Positions 17,296 to 25,781 of a DNA stretch of 64,000 nucleotides are shown piece after piece. A program made the translations under genes and the position numbers. Origin of the DNA: Nocardia sp. NBC_01730 (GTDB lineage: Bacteria; Actinomycetota; Actinomycetes; Mycobacteriales; Mycobacteriaceae). Location: NCBI RefSeq assembly GCF_035920445.1, contig NZ_CP109162.1, positions 186,001 through 250,000 on the forward strand, given 5' to 3'. The first letter of the stretch is position 1, and every line of letters starts with the position of its first letter. The notes beneath the pieces are model-generated. The model was not told the origin of the DNA. It saw only the letters and a program-made list of their open reading frames with translations, and did no database searches.

Positions 17296-17309
17296 TGACG
17301 AATTAGTCA
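17296..17309. promoter_or_regulatory. Candidate TetR operator, copy 3
   Basis: TGACGAATTAGTCA is a near-perfect palindrome (12 of 14 positions symmetric), upstream of the ring-cleavage operon. Confidence 0.5.
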
Positions 17310-17339
17310 AAACTCCTTGACTGACTATCGCATCTTATG

Positions 17340-17353
17340 TGACGATATCGTCA
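17340..17353. promoter_or_regulatory. Perfect palindromic operator, copy 4
   Basis: TGACGATATCGTCA is a perfect 14-bp palindrome ending 21 bp before the dioxygenase start. It defines the consensus TGACGAWWTCGTCA shared with the tetR-MMPL gap. Confidence 0.65.
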
Positions 17354-17374
17354 ATCTTTTGGGAGGAGTGGGCT

Positions 17375-18508
17375 ATGACTGACCATCACGACCCGCACAC
17401 CGGCTTGCACAGCGAGCGCGGCGCATCTGCCGGTGAACATCCGGGTCGGGCGCGGGATCCGATCATCAAGGTGCACGATCTGGCGTGGCTGGAGTTCGAG
17501 AAGCCGGACCTCGCGCGAGCCGAAACCTTCGCGCATGCTTTCGGATTCGCGACATCCCTGAGCACTCCGAACGAACTGCGGCTGCGGGGTATGGACCCGG
17601 GCGCGCCGTGCGTGGTGATACATCGAGGGCTGCGATCGAGGTTCGTCGGGCCGGCTTTCCGTGCGGCGGGCACCGCCGATCTGCTCCGGCTTGCGGAGGC
17701 CGGCGGAAGCAAGGTGGTGAACCTGCCCGAGAGCCTGGGCGGATCAACCGTCGACCTGACCGACCCGAGTGGCCTGCGGGTGCGTGTGGTCGCCGACACC
17801 CACAAGCTCGGGGCCCTGCCCGTGCAGGCTCCGCACACACTGAACTTCGGGCACGAGGTGGCCCGCGCGAATCGGACCCAGCGACCGCCCCGTGCGCCGG
17901 CGAGAGTTCAGCGTCTCGGGCATGTGGTGGTGCAGACCACCACGTACCGCCGGACGCTCGACTGGTATCTGCGGCACCTGGGCCTGATCGTCAGCGATTT
18001 CCTCTACTACGCGGGGCAGCGCGAACGGGGACCGGTAATGAGCTTCATCCGCTGCGATCGCGGCTCCACCCCGACCGACCACCACACGCTCGCATTGGTG
18101 TTGGGTGGCGCCAACCGGTATGTGCATTCGGCCTATCAGGTCGCCGACCTGGACGCGATGGCTGCGGGCGGGGAGTACCTGCTCGACCATGGCTACTACC
18201 GGTCATGGGGGATCGGCCGCCATATCCAGGGCAGCCAGATCTTCGACTACTGGCGTGATCCGGACGGGTTTCTGGTCGAGCATTTCAGCGACGGCGACAT
18301 GTTCGACTGCACGCTGGAGCCGGGCTGGGCACCAATGAGTGCCTCGGGGCTGGCCCAGTGGGGGCCGCCCGCCAGCAAAGATTTCCTCGGCCTCAAGCCG
18401 GGCCTGGAAGCCCTTCGCGAGCTTCGCGCCATGGTCGACGCACTGCGCGAGGACAACGAATTCGACCTCGACCGCCTACGTGGCCTGATGAAAGTAGCCA
18501 ATTCATGA
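17375..18508 (+). CDS. Type I extradiol dioxygenase (two VOC domains), 377 aa
   Basis: The protein has two vicinal-oxygen-chelate domains (about residues 30-140 and 178-310). The C-terminal one carries the Fe(II) triad of catechol 2,3-dioxygenases: His183 in RLGHVVVQT, His251 in YVHSAYQV and Glu302 in FLVEHFSDGD. It would open an aromatic ring next to two hydroxyls. GGGAGGAG stands 7-8 bp before ATG 17375. It is the first gene of a tightly coupled operon; its stop overlaps the start of the FAH-family gene (ATGA). The aromatic substrate is not identifiable from sequence. Confidence 0.88.
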   Translation: MTDHHDPHTGLHSERGASAGEHPGRARDPIIKVHDLAWLEFEKPDLARAETFAHAFGFATSLSTPNELRLRGMDPGAPCVVIHRGLRSRFVGPAFRAAGTADLLRLAEAGGSKVVNLPESLGGSTVDLTDPSGLRVRVVADTHKLGALPVQAPHTLNFGHEVARANRTQRPPRAPARVQRLGHVVVQTTTYRRTLDWYLRHLGLIVSDFLYYAGQRERGPVMSFIRCDRGSTPTDHHTLALVLGGANRYVHSAYQVADLDAMAAGGEYLLDHGYYRSWGIGRHIQGSQIFDYWRDPDGFLVEHFSDGDMFDCTLEPGWAPMSASGLAQWGPPASKDFLGLKPGLEALRELRAMVDALREDNEFDLDRLRGLMKVANS

Positions 18509-19443
18509 GCATCTCCGTCTTACGTACCGCCGATGCCTGGTGGGTGGCCACGCCCTCCGGCGCCGCCGAGGTCGACACCGCGGCGACCACCACCGGTCAG
18601 CTGCTTGCCGATCGGCAGGCGATCGTCGCGGCGGCCGCGAGCACCGAGATCGTGCCCGTCGAAAGCCTTTCGCTGGTCTCGCCGGTGACCGCGCCGTGCC
18701 GGGTGGTCGCGCAGATGACGAATTTCGCCTCGCACGTCAAGGACTCGGGCATGGACCCGGAGGCCGTGCCGCTGACCTTCTTCCGCAAGACCTCCGGGTC
18801 GATCAGCGGCCCCTACGACGATGTGGTGCGGCCTTCCCATGTGCGGCTGCTGGATTACGAGGTAGAGGTCGGGCTCGTCTTCGGCCGTTCGATGCCGGTA
18901 GGCACCTCGATCACCGCGGACAACCTCGCCGACTACGTGACAGGCCTTGTCGTCACCAACGATGTGTCGGCGCGTGACGTACAGTTGCCGAAAACCCAGT
19001 TCTACGAGGCGAAGTCGTATCCGACGTTTACCCCGGTCGGGCCCGCGCTCGTGCTGTTGGACGCCGATGAGCTGAAGCGGTTCACCGATCTGCGGCTGCG
19101 GTTGTGGGTCAACGGCGAGCGGCGCCAGGACATGACTGTCGCCGACATGATCTACGGCCCCGTCGAAACGCTCCGGGCGCTGGCTCGTTTCCAGCGCATG
19201 GATGCCGGTGATCTGCTGCTGACCGGAACGCCGGTGGGCACGGCGATCAGCGCTCCAGCCAAGCCGGTCGAGATCATCGGGTCCCTGCTACCTGCCGCGA
19301 CGAAATGGAAGCTCTTCTTCAAGGGGCAAGCCAAGAACCCGAAGTATCTGCAGCACGGCGACGTCATCGAGGCCACTGTATCCACCGACGACGGTGCGAT
19401 CGAGCTGGGACGGCAGCGCACGGTCGTGAGGTACACCCGATGA
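18505..19443 (+). CDS. Fumarylacetoacetate hydrolase-family protein, 312 aa
   Basis: The FAH fold is shown by the metal-ligand motif DYEVEVGLVFGR (about residues 118-129) with upstream FFRKTSGSISGPYDDVV and downstream VVTNDVSARDVQ. Family members hydrolyse or isomerise ring-cleavage products (2-hydroxy-dienoates), which fits the preceding dioxygenase. The last part contains LLLTGTPVGTA, a conserved FAH element, followed by a Lys-rich insertion before the final strand. It is coupled at both ends by ATGA overlaps, so it is co-translated with its neighbours. Confidence 0.87.
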   Translation: MSISVLRTADAWWVATPSGAAEVDTAATTTGQLLADRQAIVAAAASTEIVPVESLSLVSPVTAPCRVVAQMTNFASHVKDSGMDPEAVPLTFFRKTSGSISGPYDDVVRPSHVRLLDYEVEVGLVFGRSMPVGTSITADNLADYVTGLVVTNDVSARDVQLPKTQFYEAKSYPTFTPVGPALVLLDADELKRFTDLRLRLWVNGERRQDMTVADMIYGPVETLRALARFQRMDAGDLLLTGTPVGTAISAPAKPVEIIGSLLPAATKWKLFFKGQAKNPKYLQHGDVIEATVSTDDGAIELGRQRTVVRYTR

Positions 19444-21344
19444 CCGACGATCTGATAACCGAGGATCTGCTGTGGCCGCGCTACGCGGGGCCGAGCGACC
19501 TGACCGAGATCGAATCCGTGCCGCTGGCCGAGCGAGGCCTGCCGGAATCGACCTACGCACAGCTGGTGCGGGCCGCGGAACTGTGGCCGGACCGTACCGC
19601 CGTCACCATGTTGCCGGAGGCGGCGCGGTGGCGGGAACCATTGCGGCGCAGCTTTGCTGAGCTGCTTGGCGATGTCCACCGGTATGCGAACCTGCTGCAC
19701 GAACTCGGTGTGCGGCGCGATGACGCGGTGGCCTTGATCGCCCCCAACTGTGCTGAGCTGATTCCCGCGACCCTCGCTGCCCAGTTGGCCGGGATCGCCG
19801 CCCCGATCAATGGCGGGCTGTCCCGGCGGCATATCGCCGAACTACTGCGGCTCACCGGTGCCCGGGTGCTCGTCGCGGCTGGACCCGAATTGTCCGACGC
19901 CGTCTGGGATTCCGTGCGTGCGCTGGCTGTCGACGGCCTGCTGGACGCGGTACTCGTGCTGCGGCCGACCGCGGCGGCGGGCGAACCGCAGGCGCTGCAG
20001 CGGATCGACGGTGTGCGCGTCGAATACCTCGACGAGTCGGCCGCGGCGCACGAGTCGGCCGCCTTCGCCGGGAAAACCCCGGTCGCGTCGGATCTTGCCG
20101 CGCTGTTCCATACCGGAGGCACCACCGGTGTGCCGAAGCTGGCCGCGCACACCCATGCGGGCGAGGTCGCCAATGCGTGGATGATTGCTGCGAACTCCCT
20201 GTTCGACGAAGATTCCGTCGTGTTCGCGGCCTTGCCGCTGTTCCACGTCAACGCGCTGGTCGTCACCTTGCTCGCGCCCCTGTTCAAGGGGCAGTCGGTG
20301 GTGTGGGCCGGACCGCTCGGTTACCGGGACCTCGCGATCTACACCGAGTTCTGGAACATCGTCGAGCACTACCGGCTCGCCGCGATGAGCGCGGTGCCCA
20401 CCGTGTACGCGGTGCTAGCGCAATGCCCGGTCAACGCCGACATCAGCAGTTTGCGATACGCGATGGTGGGTGCCTCGCCGCTGCCGCCCGCGGTCCGGGA
20501 GAACTTCGAGTTGCACACCGGAATCACCCTGGTCGAGGGTTACGGACTGACCGAGGCGACCTGTGCCAGTGCGCGCAGCTTCCCCGACCTGCCGCGACCT
20601 CATGCGGTGGGGCAACGCCTGCCTTATCAGCACATGAAGGTGGTGCGTGCCGACGAGGTCGGAACCTGGGTGGAACTGTCTGTCGGCGAGGTCGGGGTGC
20701 TGGTCATCGGCGGCCCCACGGTTTTCGCGGGATACGTGATCGGCCGTACCGAGCACGGGCACGTGCTCGATGGCATGGGCACACTGGTCGACGGCTGGCT
20801 CGACACCGGCGACCTCGCCCACATCGACGAGGAAGGGTTCATCCATCTGCACGGGCGCGCCAAGGATCTGATCATTCGCGGCGGGCACAACATCGACCCG
20901 GCGATCATCGATGACGCCTTGCTCTCTCATCCGAAGGTCGCCGCGGCCTGCGCGGTCGGACGCCCCGACATCCATGCCGGTGAGGTGGCGGTCGCCTACG
21001 TCACTCTGGTGCCCGGCGCCGCAGTCACCGAAGCCGAACTGCTCGAGTGGGCGAGCCGGCACGTACCCGAGCGTGCCGCGGCTCCCAAGACGGTCACGGT
21101 GCTCGACGCGCTGCCGGTCACCGACGTGGGCAAACCCTACAAGCTCGGGCTGCGCGCGGACGCCACCCGTCGCGAACTCCTCGACGCCCTCGCCGAGATC
21201 GCCGGAGTGCGCAACATCGCCGCCACGGTCGAAGACGGCGCGATTGTCGCGATCGTCGAACTCGACCCGGTCGGCGATGAGAAGACCGTAGCGGCGATCC
21301 TCGGCCGCTATGCGATCGAATGGAAGGTCGAGGTGCCGCAATGA
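19440..21344 (+). CDS. Acyl-CoA synthetase (ANL superfamily), 634 aa
   Basis: An AMP-forming ligase that activates a carboxylic acid to its CoA ester. Motifs are the P-loop LFHTGGTTGVPK (about residue 222), GYGLTEATC (about 367), the WLDTGDLAHID hinge region (about 452), GRAKDLIIRGGHNI (about 473) and the catalytic-lysine motif VGKPYKL near 564. The long C-terminal extension after that lysine is slightly unusual. It probably activates an aliphatic or aromatic acid made by, or entering, the ring-cleavage pathway. The start overlaps the preceding stop (ATGA), and its own stop overlaps the next gene. Confidence 0.9.
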   Translation: MTDDLITEDLLWPRYAGPSDLTEIESVPLAERGLPESTYAQLVRAAELWPDRTAVTMLPEAARWREPLRRSFAELLGDVHRYANLLHELGVRRDDAVALIAPNCAELIPATLAAQLAGIAAPINGGLSRRHIAELLRLTGARVLVAAGPELSDAVWDSVRALAVDGLLDAVLVLRPTAAAGEPQALQRIDGVRVEYLDESAAAHESAAFAGKTPVASDLAALFHTGGTTGVPKLAAHTHAGEVANAWMIAANSLFDEDSVVFAALPLFHVNALVVTLLAPLFKGQSVVWAGPLGYRDLAIYTEFWNIVEHYRLAAMSAVPTVYAVLAQCPVNADISSLRYAMVGASPLPPAVRENFELHTGITLVEGYGLTEATCASARSFPDLPRPHAVGQRLPYQHMKVVRADEVGTWVELSVGEVGVLVIGGPTVFAGYVIGRTEHGHVLDGMGTLVDGWLDTGDLAHIDEEGFIHLHGRAKDLIIRGGHNIDPAIIDDALLSHPKVAAACAVGRPDIHAGEVAVAYVTLVPGAAVTEAELLEWASRHVPERAAAPKTVTVLDALPVTDVGKPYKLGLRADATRRELLDALAEIAGVRNIAATVEDGAIVAIVELDPVGDEKTVAAILGRYAIEWKVEVPQ

Positions 21345-22015
21345 CGGGCGCTTCGACCTCCCTCGCCGTCGTGCTCGCTGTGCTTTTCCTGCTGCTGGGC
21401 TCGGCGAAAGTGCTGGGAGCGCAGCCGATGCGGAGCCGCGCCGCCCATCTCGTCGAGCGGAAACCGCATGCGCGGACCATGATTCGGCTCGCGAAGGTCA
21501 CCGGTATGGCCATGACCGATGGCGGTGAACTCGGCAACCTCTTCCGCCGTCTCATCACGCCGCACCTGCGCCGCTTGCCCGGTTTCCATGCACTGGTCAC
21601 CACTAGTGAGACACCGCCGCTGCACCGGTCCGACCTGATATTGCGGTCGCGCCTGCTTCGTGGCCGGGTGGGGCGGTTGGTTCCCAATGCGGTCTTGGAC
21701 GACGGTCGTCGTTACGACGATGTCGTCGCGGGCCGGTACGCGATCGTCACCACGGTCGAGCCGACATCCGCACAACGCGCCCAGATCCGAGAACGGGGCG
21801 GGATCCTGGTGATCGCCAGCCCTGCAAGCGAACTGTGCCGCTGGCTGCGCCGGGGGCACACCGCCCTCGTCCGCCCAGACGGGACTGTCCAGCGCACTGG
21901 CACAGACCTGTCGGCTCTCTGCACCGCCCTGCCTCGATTCCTGACCACGGATCCATCGACTCCCCTGGCCGCATCCTCGCCACAGGCGGTCCGGGAGATG
22001 AACCGGTCGACCTAA
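21341..22015 (+). pseudogene. DoxX start fused to a flavin monooxygenase tail
   Basis: The frame is intact (224 codons) but chimeric. Residues 1-34 (VVLAVLFLLLGSAKVLGAQP, then MRSRAAHL) are the N-terminal helix of a DoxX-family membrane protein. From about residue 38 (RKPHARTMIRLAKVTG, then the thioredoxin-like tail PNAVLDDGRRYDDV and GTVQRTGTDLSALC) it is the C-terminal third of an MhpA-type FAD hydroxylase. The FAD-binding GxGxxG half and three DoxX helices are missing. An in-frame deletion between two neighbouring genes best explains this. The start still overlaps the synthetase stop. A residual function is unlikely but not excluded, since the frame stays open. Confidence 0.75.
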
Positions 22016-22152
22016 TCGAAGAGTTCGGGATTCAGGTGCCCAGCAAGGTGATCTGCGAGATCCTCGGCCTACCCTCGAGTGATCACGCCCTGTTCGCGCG
22101 TTGGGGCATCGAGTTCGGTGCCACGGTCGACGGTGCGCGAAGCACGTCGTGA
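21967..22152 (+). pseudogene. Cytochrome P450 fragment
   Basis: In another frame, overlapping the end of the chimera, GGPGDEPVDLIEEFGIQVPS and KVICEILGLPSSDHALFARW spell the helix region of an actinobacterial P450 (usual form: [26 protein letters not shown]). It stops at 22152. Neither the I-helix, the ExxR motif nor the heme-Cys loop is present. It is a fossil, possibly from the same catabolic cluster. Confidence 0.65.
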
Positions 22153-22370
22153 GGTATCCGCCGCGGCGCCACTGTCGAAATAGATGGGCTGTGACTTGCT
22201 GCTTGCCGCAGCGCCGGTGCCCGGTCGTGTGCCGGGGTGGGTCCGCTCTATCCGTGCGGCGCCGCATGTGCGCTCCGTGCAAACTTTCATTCGCAGAGAA
22301 TGTAGTCCGCCCACGATTCGGCTCATAGCGTGGCTCATATGCACAGCTCCAGCGAGTGCACAAGGAGGAG

Positions 22371-22577
22371 TCATGGAGTGCTCGACACGGCGAAATACGC
22401 GTTCGCCCCAATTGCCGGCCAGCCGATCACGTCGAGCTGCATTTCGCCACGCCCATCGAACCGTCTGTACGGTGCACCGCGCCGGAACGAACTGATGAAT
22501 CGGAGCTCGAAGGTGTCTTCGCGATTGATGGCCACGAGGACTTCTGTCCGGTGCTCGACGAGGCTCGCGCCGGACAT
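22371..22577 (-). CDS. Hypothetical protein, 68 aa
   Basis: A small frame with moderately good GC3 starts MSGASLVEHRTEVLVAIN and contains FELRFISSFRRGAPYRRFDG and DVIGWPAIGANAYFAV. I recognise no family. The opposite strand is also open (see rejected items), but its codon bias is poorer. There is no clear ribosome site. It lies between the P450 fossil and another hypothetical gene, in DNA of lower GC than the flanks. Confidence 0.35.
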   Translation of the reverse strand: MSGASLVEHRTEVLVAINREDTFELRFISSFRRGAPYRRFDGRGEMQLDVIGWPAIGANAYFAVSSTP

Positions 22578-22850
22578 GGGCAACCAGACATCTCCGTATC
22601 CCGAGGAATCGGATGTGCACCTTGTAGTGCAACTCGGAAATGTGCGCTTCGATTTCACCGCTTGCGCCACCGCGGCTTTGTTGTTCATACAAGATTGCCG
22701 CGCCCGCCGCTATCCGAAGCATGTCGCGGTGATCCCTGGTGACACCCACAGGTACCCACGCCTACCCAACGAACGCCTGTATCTGGAGCCCTGAACCACA
22801 GCAATGAGCCGAACAACTCGGACCGAACCGATTGCCGCGTCTCGCGATCC

Positions 22851-23147
22851 ATGCCTCGAGATCGCAGCTTCCGCGGCGAGCCGTCGGATTACCTGGCCGT
22901 AGATCGGGTGACAGCGTCGTCGCCGGAGCCCGGATGGATTCGTCTCCAGGTGCGGGTGCCCAACACCCTCGCTGTGCCGACAATGGCGTTGGCAGCGGTT
23001 CACAACGGTGTGGACCTGGAGACGGTTCCGGTGTGGGTGACCGAGGACGTCGACGTGTGGCGGTGGACGCTGTACACGCACATCCTGATCGCCGCTGCTA
23101 CGGGGTCGGGCAACGGCGGGACGGAAATGCAGTTGCCGCGGCTGTAG
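22851..23147 (+). CDS. Hypothetical protein, 98 aa
   Basis: The frame has strong actinobacterial codon bias. It contains SPEPGWIRLQVRVPNTLAVP, TMALAAVHNGVDLETVPVWV and DVDVWRWTLYTHILIAAATG. This could be a small beta-rich protein. No family is recognised and there is no signal peptide. The start ATG 22851 has no good ribosome site, and the first 20 residues could be non-coding. Confidence 0.45.
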   Translation: MPRDRSFRGEPSDYLAVDRVTASSPEPGWIRLQVRVPNTLAVPTMALAAVHNGVDLETVPVWVTEDVDVWRWTLYTHILIAAATGSGNGGTEMQLPRL

Positions 23148-23345
23148 GGATCCTGAATTCCACGGTGCCGTCTCGACGTGAGGGTGAGGTAGAACCCGAG
23201 TTCGCCGGGTGAACTCGCGATCCAGCAACGATCTGACAACGGAGGCGATAACCCCGGCCACGGACTACTCTGGCCTACACCGACTCGTCGGATGCCTGGC
23301 GTGCTCGGGTGTGAGAACCGGTCACGAAGTAGGGAAGTGGTGACG

Positions 23346-24296
23346 GTGAGCGACAGAGCCGTCTTCGTCCAAGACGCCACGACGCGCGTCGTCGCCCCGC
23401 ACGAGCGCGCAGACTACTGGTCGGAACTGATCAACTCGTACCATCGGCGTCTGGGCTATACCTTCCCACGTGGAAGCGACTTCGAGGGTCGCACGACCTT
23501 GCGACGCACCCACGACTACCAGCTCATCGGCTGGGAATCCGACGCGGTGACCTACTACCGCAGCGCCGGGCACGTGCAAGGCGACTCCGACGACGATTTT
23601 CGACTGCTGCTACCCACCGCCGGGCAAGTGGACCTCTTTCAGGCCGGCCAGCACGCGCGCCTGCCATCGGGTGTCGGTTGCCTGGTGACCATCGACCGAC
23701 CGTTCGCATTCTCGCTGGGTGATGGCAGCAGGGGACTGCTGATGACCATCCCCCGACGAGAGATCGACCATCGGCTGGGCCATACGCCGGAGCTACCTGT
23801 CACTCCCGCCGACCTCACGGCAGGGCTCGGCAGGGTGGTCGCCGACCTCGCCGCCGGGCTGTTCGCCCAAGGCGGCGACCTGACTCGACATCAATTCGAC
23901 ACCGCCTCCACCCACCTGGTGGAACTGCTGTGCATGCACATCATCGGTGACCAGCCCACCGGTCCCGGCCATCTCGCCGACGTGGAAGCCGCTGTCCGGC
24001 ATTACGTCCGCACCCACGCTGGAGACCCCGACCTCACCGGCGCGACGATCGCCCGTGCTCTCGGTTGGTCCCTCCGGCAAATCCAGCTCGCGTTCCAGCA
24101 TGCCGGCACCACACCGAGCGAACTGATCAAGGAAGAACGCCTGCAACTGGCCTATTCGCGCCTGCGCAGTCCCGTCTACCGCGACTGGACCATCGCAGAC
24201 GTTGCCATGGGACTGGGCTTCAGCTCGGCCAGCGCCTTCAGCACGGCTTTCCGTCGCCGGTTCGACGTCAGCCCGCGCGATGTCCGCCACGGTTGA
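23346..24296 (+). CDS. AraC-family transcriptional regulator, 316 aa
   Basis: Residues about 1-190 form a cupin-like AraC-binding domain (AraC_binding_2 type: VAPHERADYWSELINSYH, later LPTAGQVDLFQAGQ). Residues about 215-316 form the double helix-turn-helix (IARALGWSLRQIQLAFQHAG and IADVAMGLGFSSASAFSTAF, ending in the typical FDVSPRDVR). GTG 23346 is the likely start, with another GTG three codons upstream. It probably activates a nearby catabolic gene, but its targets are not evident; the P450 and monooxygenase fossils upstream may be former targets. Confidence 0.85.
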   Translation: MSDRAVFVQDATTRVVAPHERADYWSELINSYHRRLGYTFPRGSDFEGRTTLRRTHDYQLIGWESDAVTYYRSAGHVQGDSDDDFRLLLPTAGQVDLFQAGQHARLPSGVGCLVTIDRPFAFSLGDGSRGLLMTIPRREIDHRLGHTPELPVTPADLTAGLGRVVADLAAGLFAQGGDLTRHQFDTASTHLVELLCMHIIGDQPTGPGHLADVEAAVRHYVRTHAGDPDLTGATIARALGWSLRQIQLAFQHAGTTPSELIKEERLQLAYSRLRSPVYRDWTIADVAMGLGFSSASAFSTAFRRRFDVSPRDVRHG

Positions 24297-24624
24297 CCGG
24301 AGGTGTGCGGACCACGGCGTCGCCGGGGCCGGCAAGTCCGCTGCGATGGCAGCCGATGTGGTTCCGGTCGACCGGACCGATGCTGTGGTTGCTTCAAGAG
24401 CCCGAGCCGGCGGGCGCTTCGGGGGCATTCGGAGTGATGGTCAGCACTGTCGCAATGTCCGGTTCGGCCTATTTGCCATGTATTTGCTCCACAATGATTG
24501 AAATCGTCTCCATGTCACTTTATTGGCGCGGTGCAGGTGGCAAACTTAATGGTGCGGCGGGTGATCGGGCATCGATGCGGATTGGTGGCATGCGGCTGCC
24601 AATGGTTAGCCTCCACCCCGAGCC
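24297..24624. other. About 330 bp intergenic, AT-rich in part
   Basis: No gene is supported. The stretch 24450-24560 is notably lower in GC than the surroundings and probably carries the promoter of the membrane-protein gene. Confidence 0.4.
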
Positions 24625-25383
24625 GTGAATGGCCACTTAAAGTTTCAGCCCATGGTGCAGCCAACTCCCTGGCAAACGGTCGCGATGTCACACCAACGGC
24701 AGACCAAGCCGGCCAGCCACCCCGAAATCGCCTCTCCCGCACGGCGTATCGACATCCGGGCGATCTCGGCCGGATGGCGGGGCGACTGGGGCTATCTGGG
24801 TGCCGCGGTCGGGAGTGTCATCACGTTCGTGCTGTTGTTCCAGCCGTGGCTGGCCATCAGCGGTGCCGACGGCAAGGTCTCCACCAACGCCTTCGGCCGC
24901 ATCACCGTCACCACGTCCATGGTGGGACTCTGGTCGTCGTCGCCACCTCCCGGCGCGAAGGTCAGCGGGCTGTGGGGCGTCCTCGCGGGCGTGGCCGTCG
25001 TCGTCACCGTGGCTACCGTCGTGCTGAATCTCCGGGCACGCACCGAGACGCTGTCCCGACTGGTGGCGGGGTCCACGGTCGCGGTCGCGGTATTCGTCGT
25101 CTTCGCCCTGATCTACTTCAACGGTAAAGGGAATGACCTGAAGGCCGTGATCGGGTCCGGACCACCGCGTGACCTGGGCACCCAGATCGGCCTGATCATA
25201 CGCACGGCCGCAGGCAACGGCCAGTACCCTGTCCCCGGGCTGCGTTCGGTGTCCTACGCCAGCCCGACTCTCACAACATCGGGGATGGCCGCAGGCGCAA
25301 CATCCCTGGGATCTGCGGTGGTGGCGGTCGCTCAACTGCTATATGGAAGCAGGCTCGGGACCCGGACGACCGCGGACGGCTGA
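24625..25383 (+). CDS. Four-span membrane protein, up to 252 aa
   Basis: Predicted spans are GYLGAAVGSVITFVLLFQPW (about residue 56), VLAGVAVVVTVATVVLNL (about 115), VAGSTVAVAVFVVFALIYF (about 138) and a final alanine/glycine-rich segment near 215-235. Between spans 1 and 2 is a 35-residue loop (GKVSTNAFGRITVTTSMVG), and between 3 and 4 a 60-residue loop, both probably extracytoplasmic. The layout resembles hypothetical membrane proteins common in Nocardia. The start is uncertain: GTG 24625, ATG 24652 and a further ATG 33 bp on are all in frame without a strong ribosome site. Confidence 0.65.
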   Translation: MNGHLKFQPMVQPTPWQTVAMSHQRQTKPASHPEIASPARRIDIRAISAGWRGDWGYLGAAVGSVITFVLLFQPWLAISGADGKVSTNAFGRITVTTSMVGLWSSSPPPGAKVSGLWGVLAGVAVVVTVATVVLNLRARTETLSRLVAGSTVAVAVFVVFALIYFNGKGNDLKAVIGSGPPRDLGTQIGLIIRTAAGNGQYPVPGLRSVSYASPTLTTSGMAAGATSLGSAVVAVAQLLYGSRLGTRTTADG

Positions 25384-25631
25384 CGGGTCACGGCGCTCGG
25401 CAGTGCCGGACTCCGCGCGGTCGGACTCCGACTGAGGAGCCGACCGGACTCTGAACTTCTCGATCCGCTCCACCCGGAATAGTTCGGCGTTCGTCGACCG
25501 CACCGCCTCGGTCGTCCCGGTCGCTGCCCACGGCGCGCTGCGACTGCCGATCACCTCGGCCTGAGCTTCGGGAAACGGCACGAATCGGTGCGTGTCGGGT
25601 ATCGGATCTAGACGCGGATTATGGTGGATCG

Positions 25632-25763
25632 GTGCGCATCTTCCTGGCCGGTGCGACCGGTGTTATCGGAGTCCGCCTGCTCCCGCTGCTGATCGAGGCG
25701 GGGCATGAGGTCGGTTTGCTCGACGCCTCCAGTGGCGTCGTGATCATCGCCGACGCGTCCTGA
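25632..25763 (+). pseudogene. NAD-dependent epimerase N-terminal remnant
   Basis: A 43-codon frame starting VRIFLAGATGVIGVRLLPLL and IEAGHEVGLLDASS is the NAD(P)-binding start of an extended SDR (GATGxIG motif). It ends after VVIIADAS. The catalytic YxxxK part is absent, so the gene was truncated by a deletion that brought marP's 3' side next to it. Confidence 0.7.
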
Positions 25764-25781
25764 AACACCGACGAGTCCCGA

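Noticed and set aside
22576..22794. Plus-strand frame MGNQTSPYPEESDVHLVVQL ending RLPNERLYLEP
   Set aside because: It looks somewhat protein-like, but GC3 is low, there is no ribosome site, and its ATG overlaps the start of the better-biased minus-strand frame. I kept only the latter, with low confidence.
25339..25581. 80-codon minus-strand frame beside the membrane-protein gene (SRSAPWAATGTTEAVRSTN)
   Set aside because: Part of it looks protein-like, but it overlaps the end of a better-supported gene, has no ribosome site and matches no family I know.
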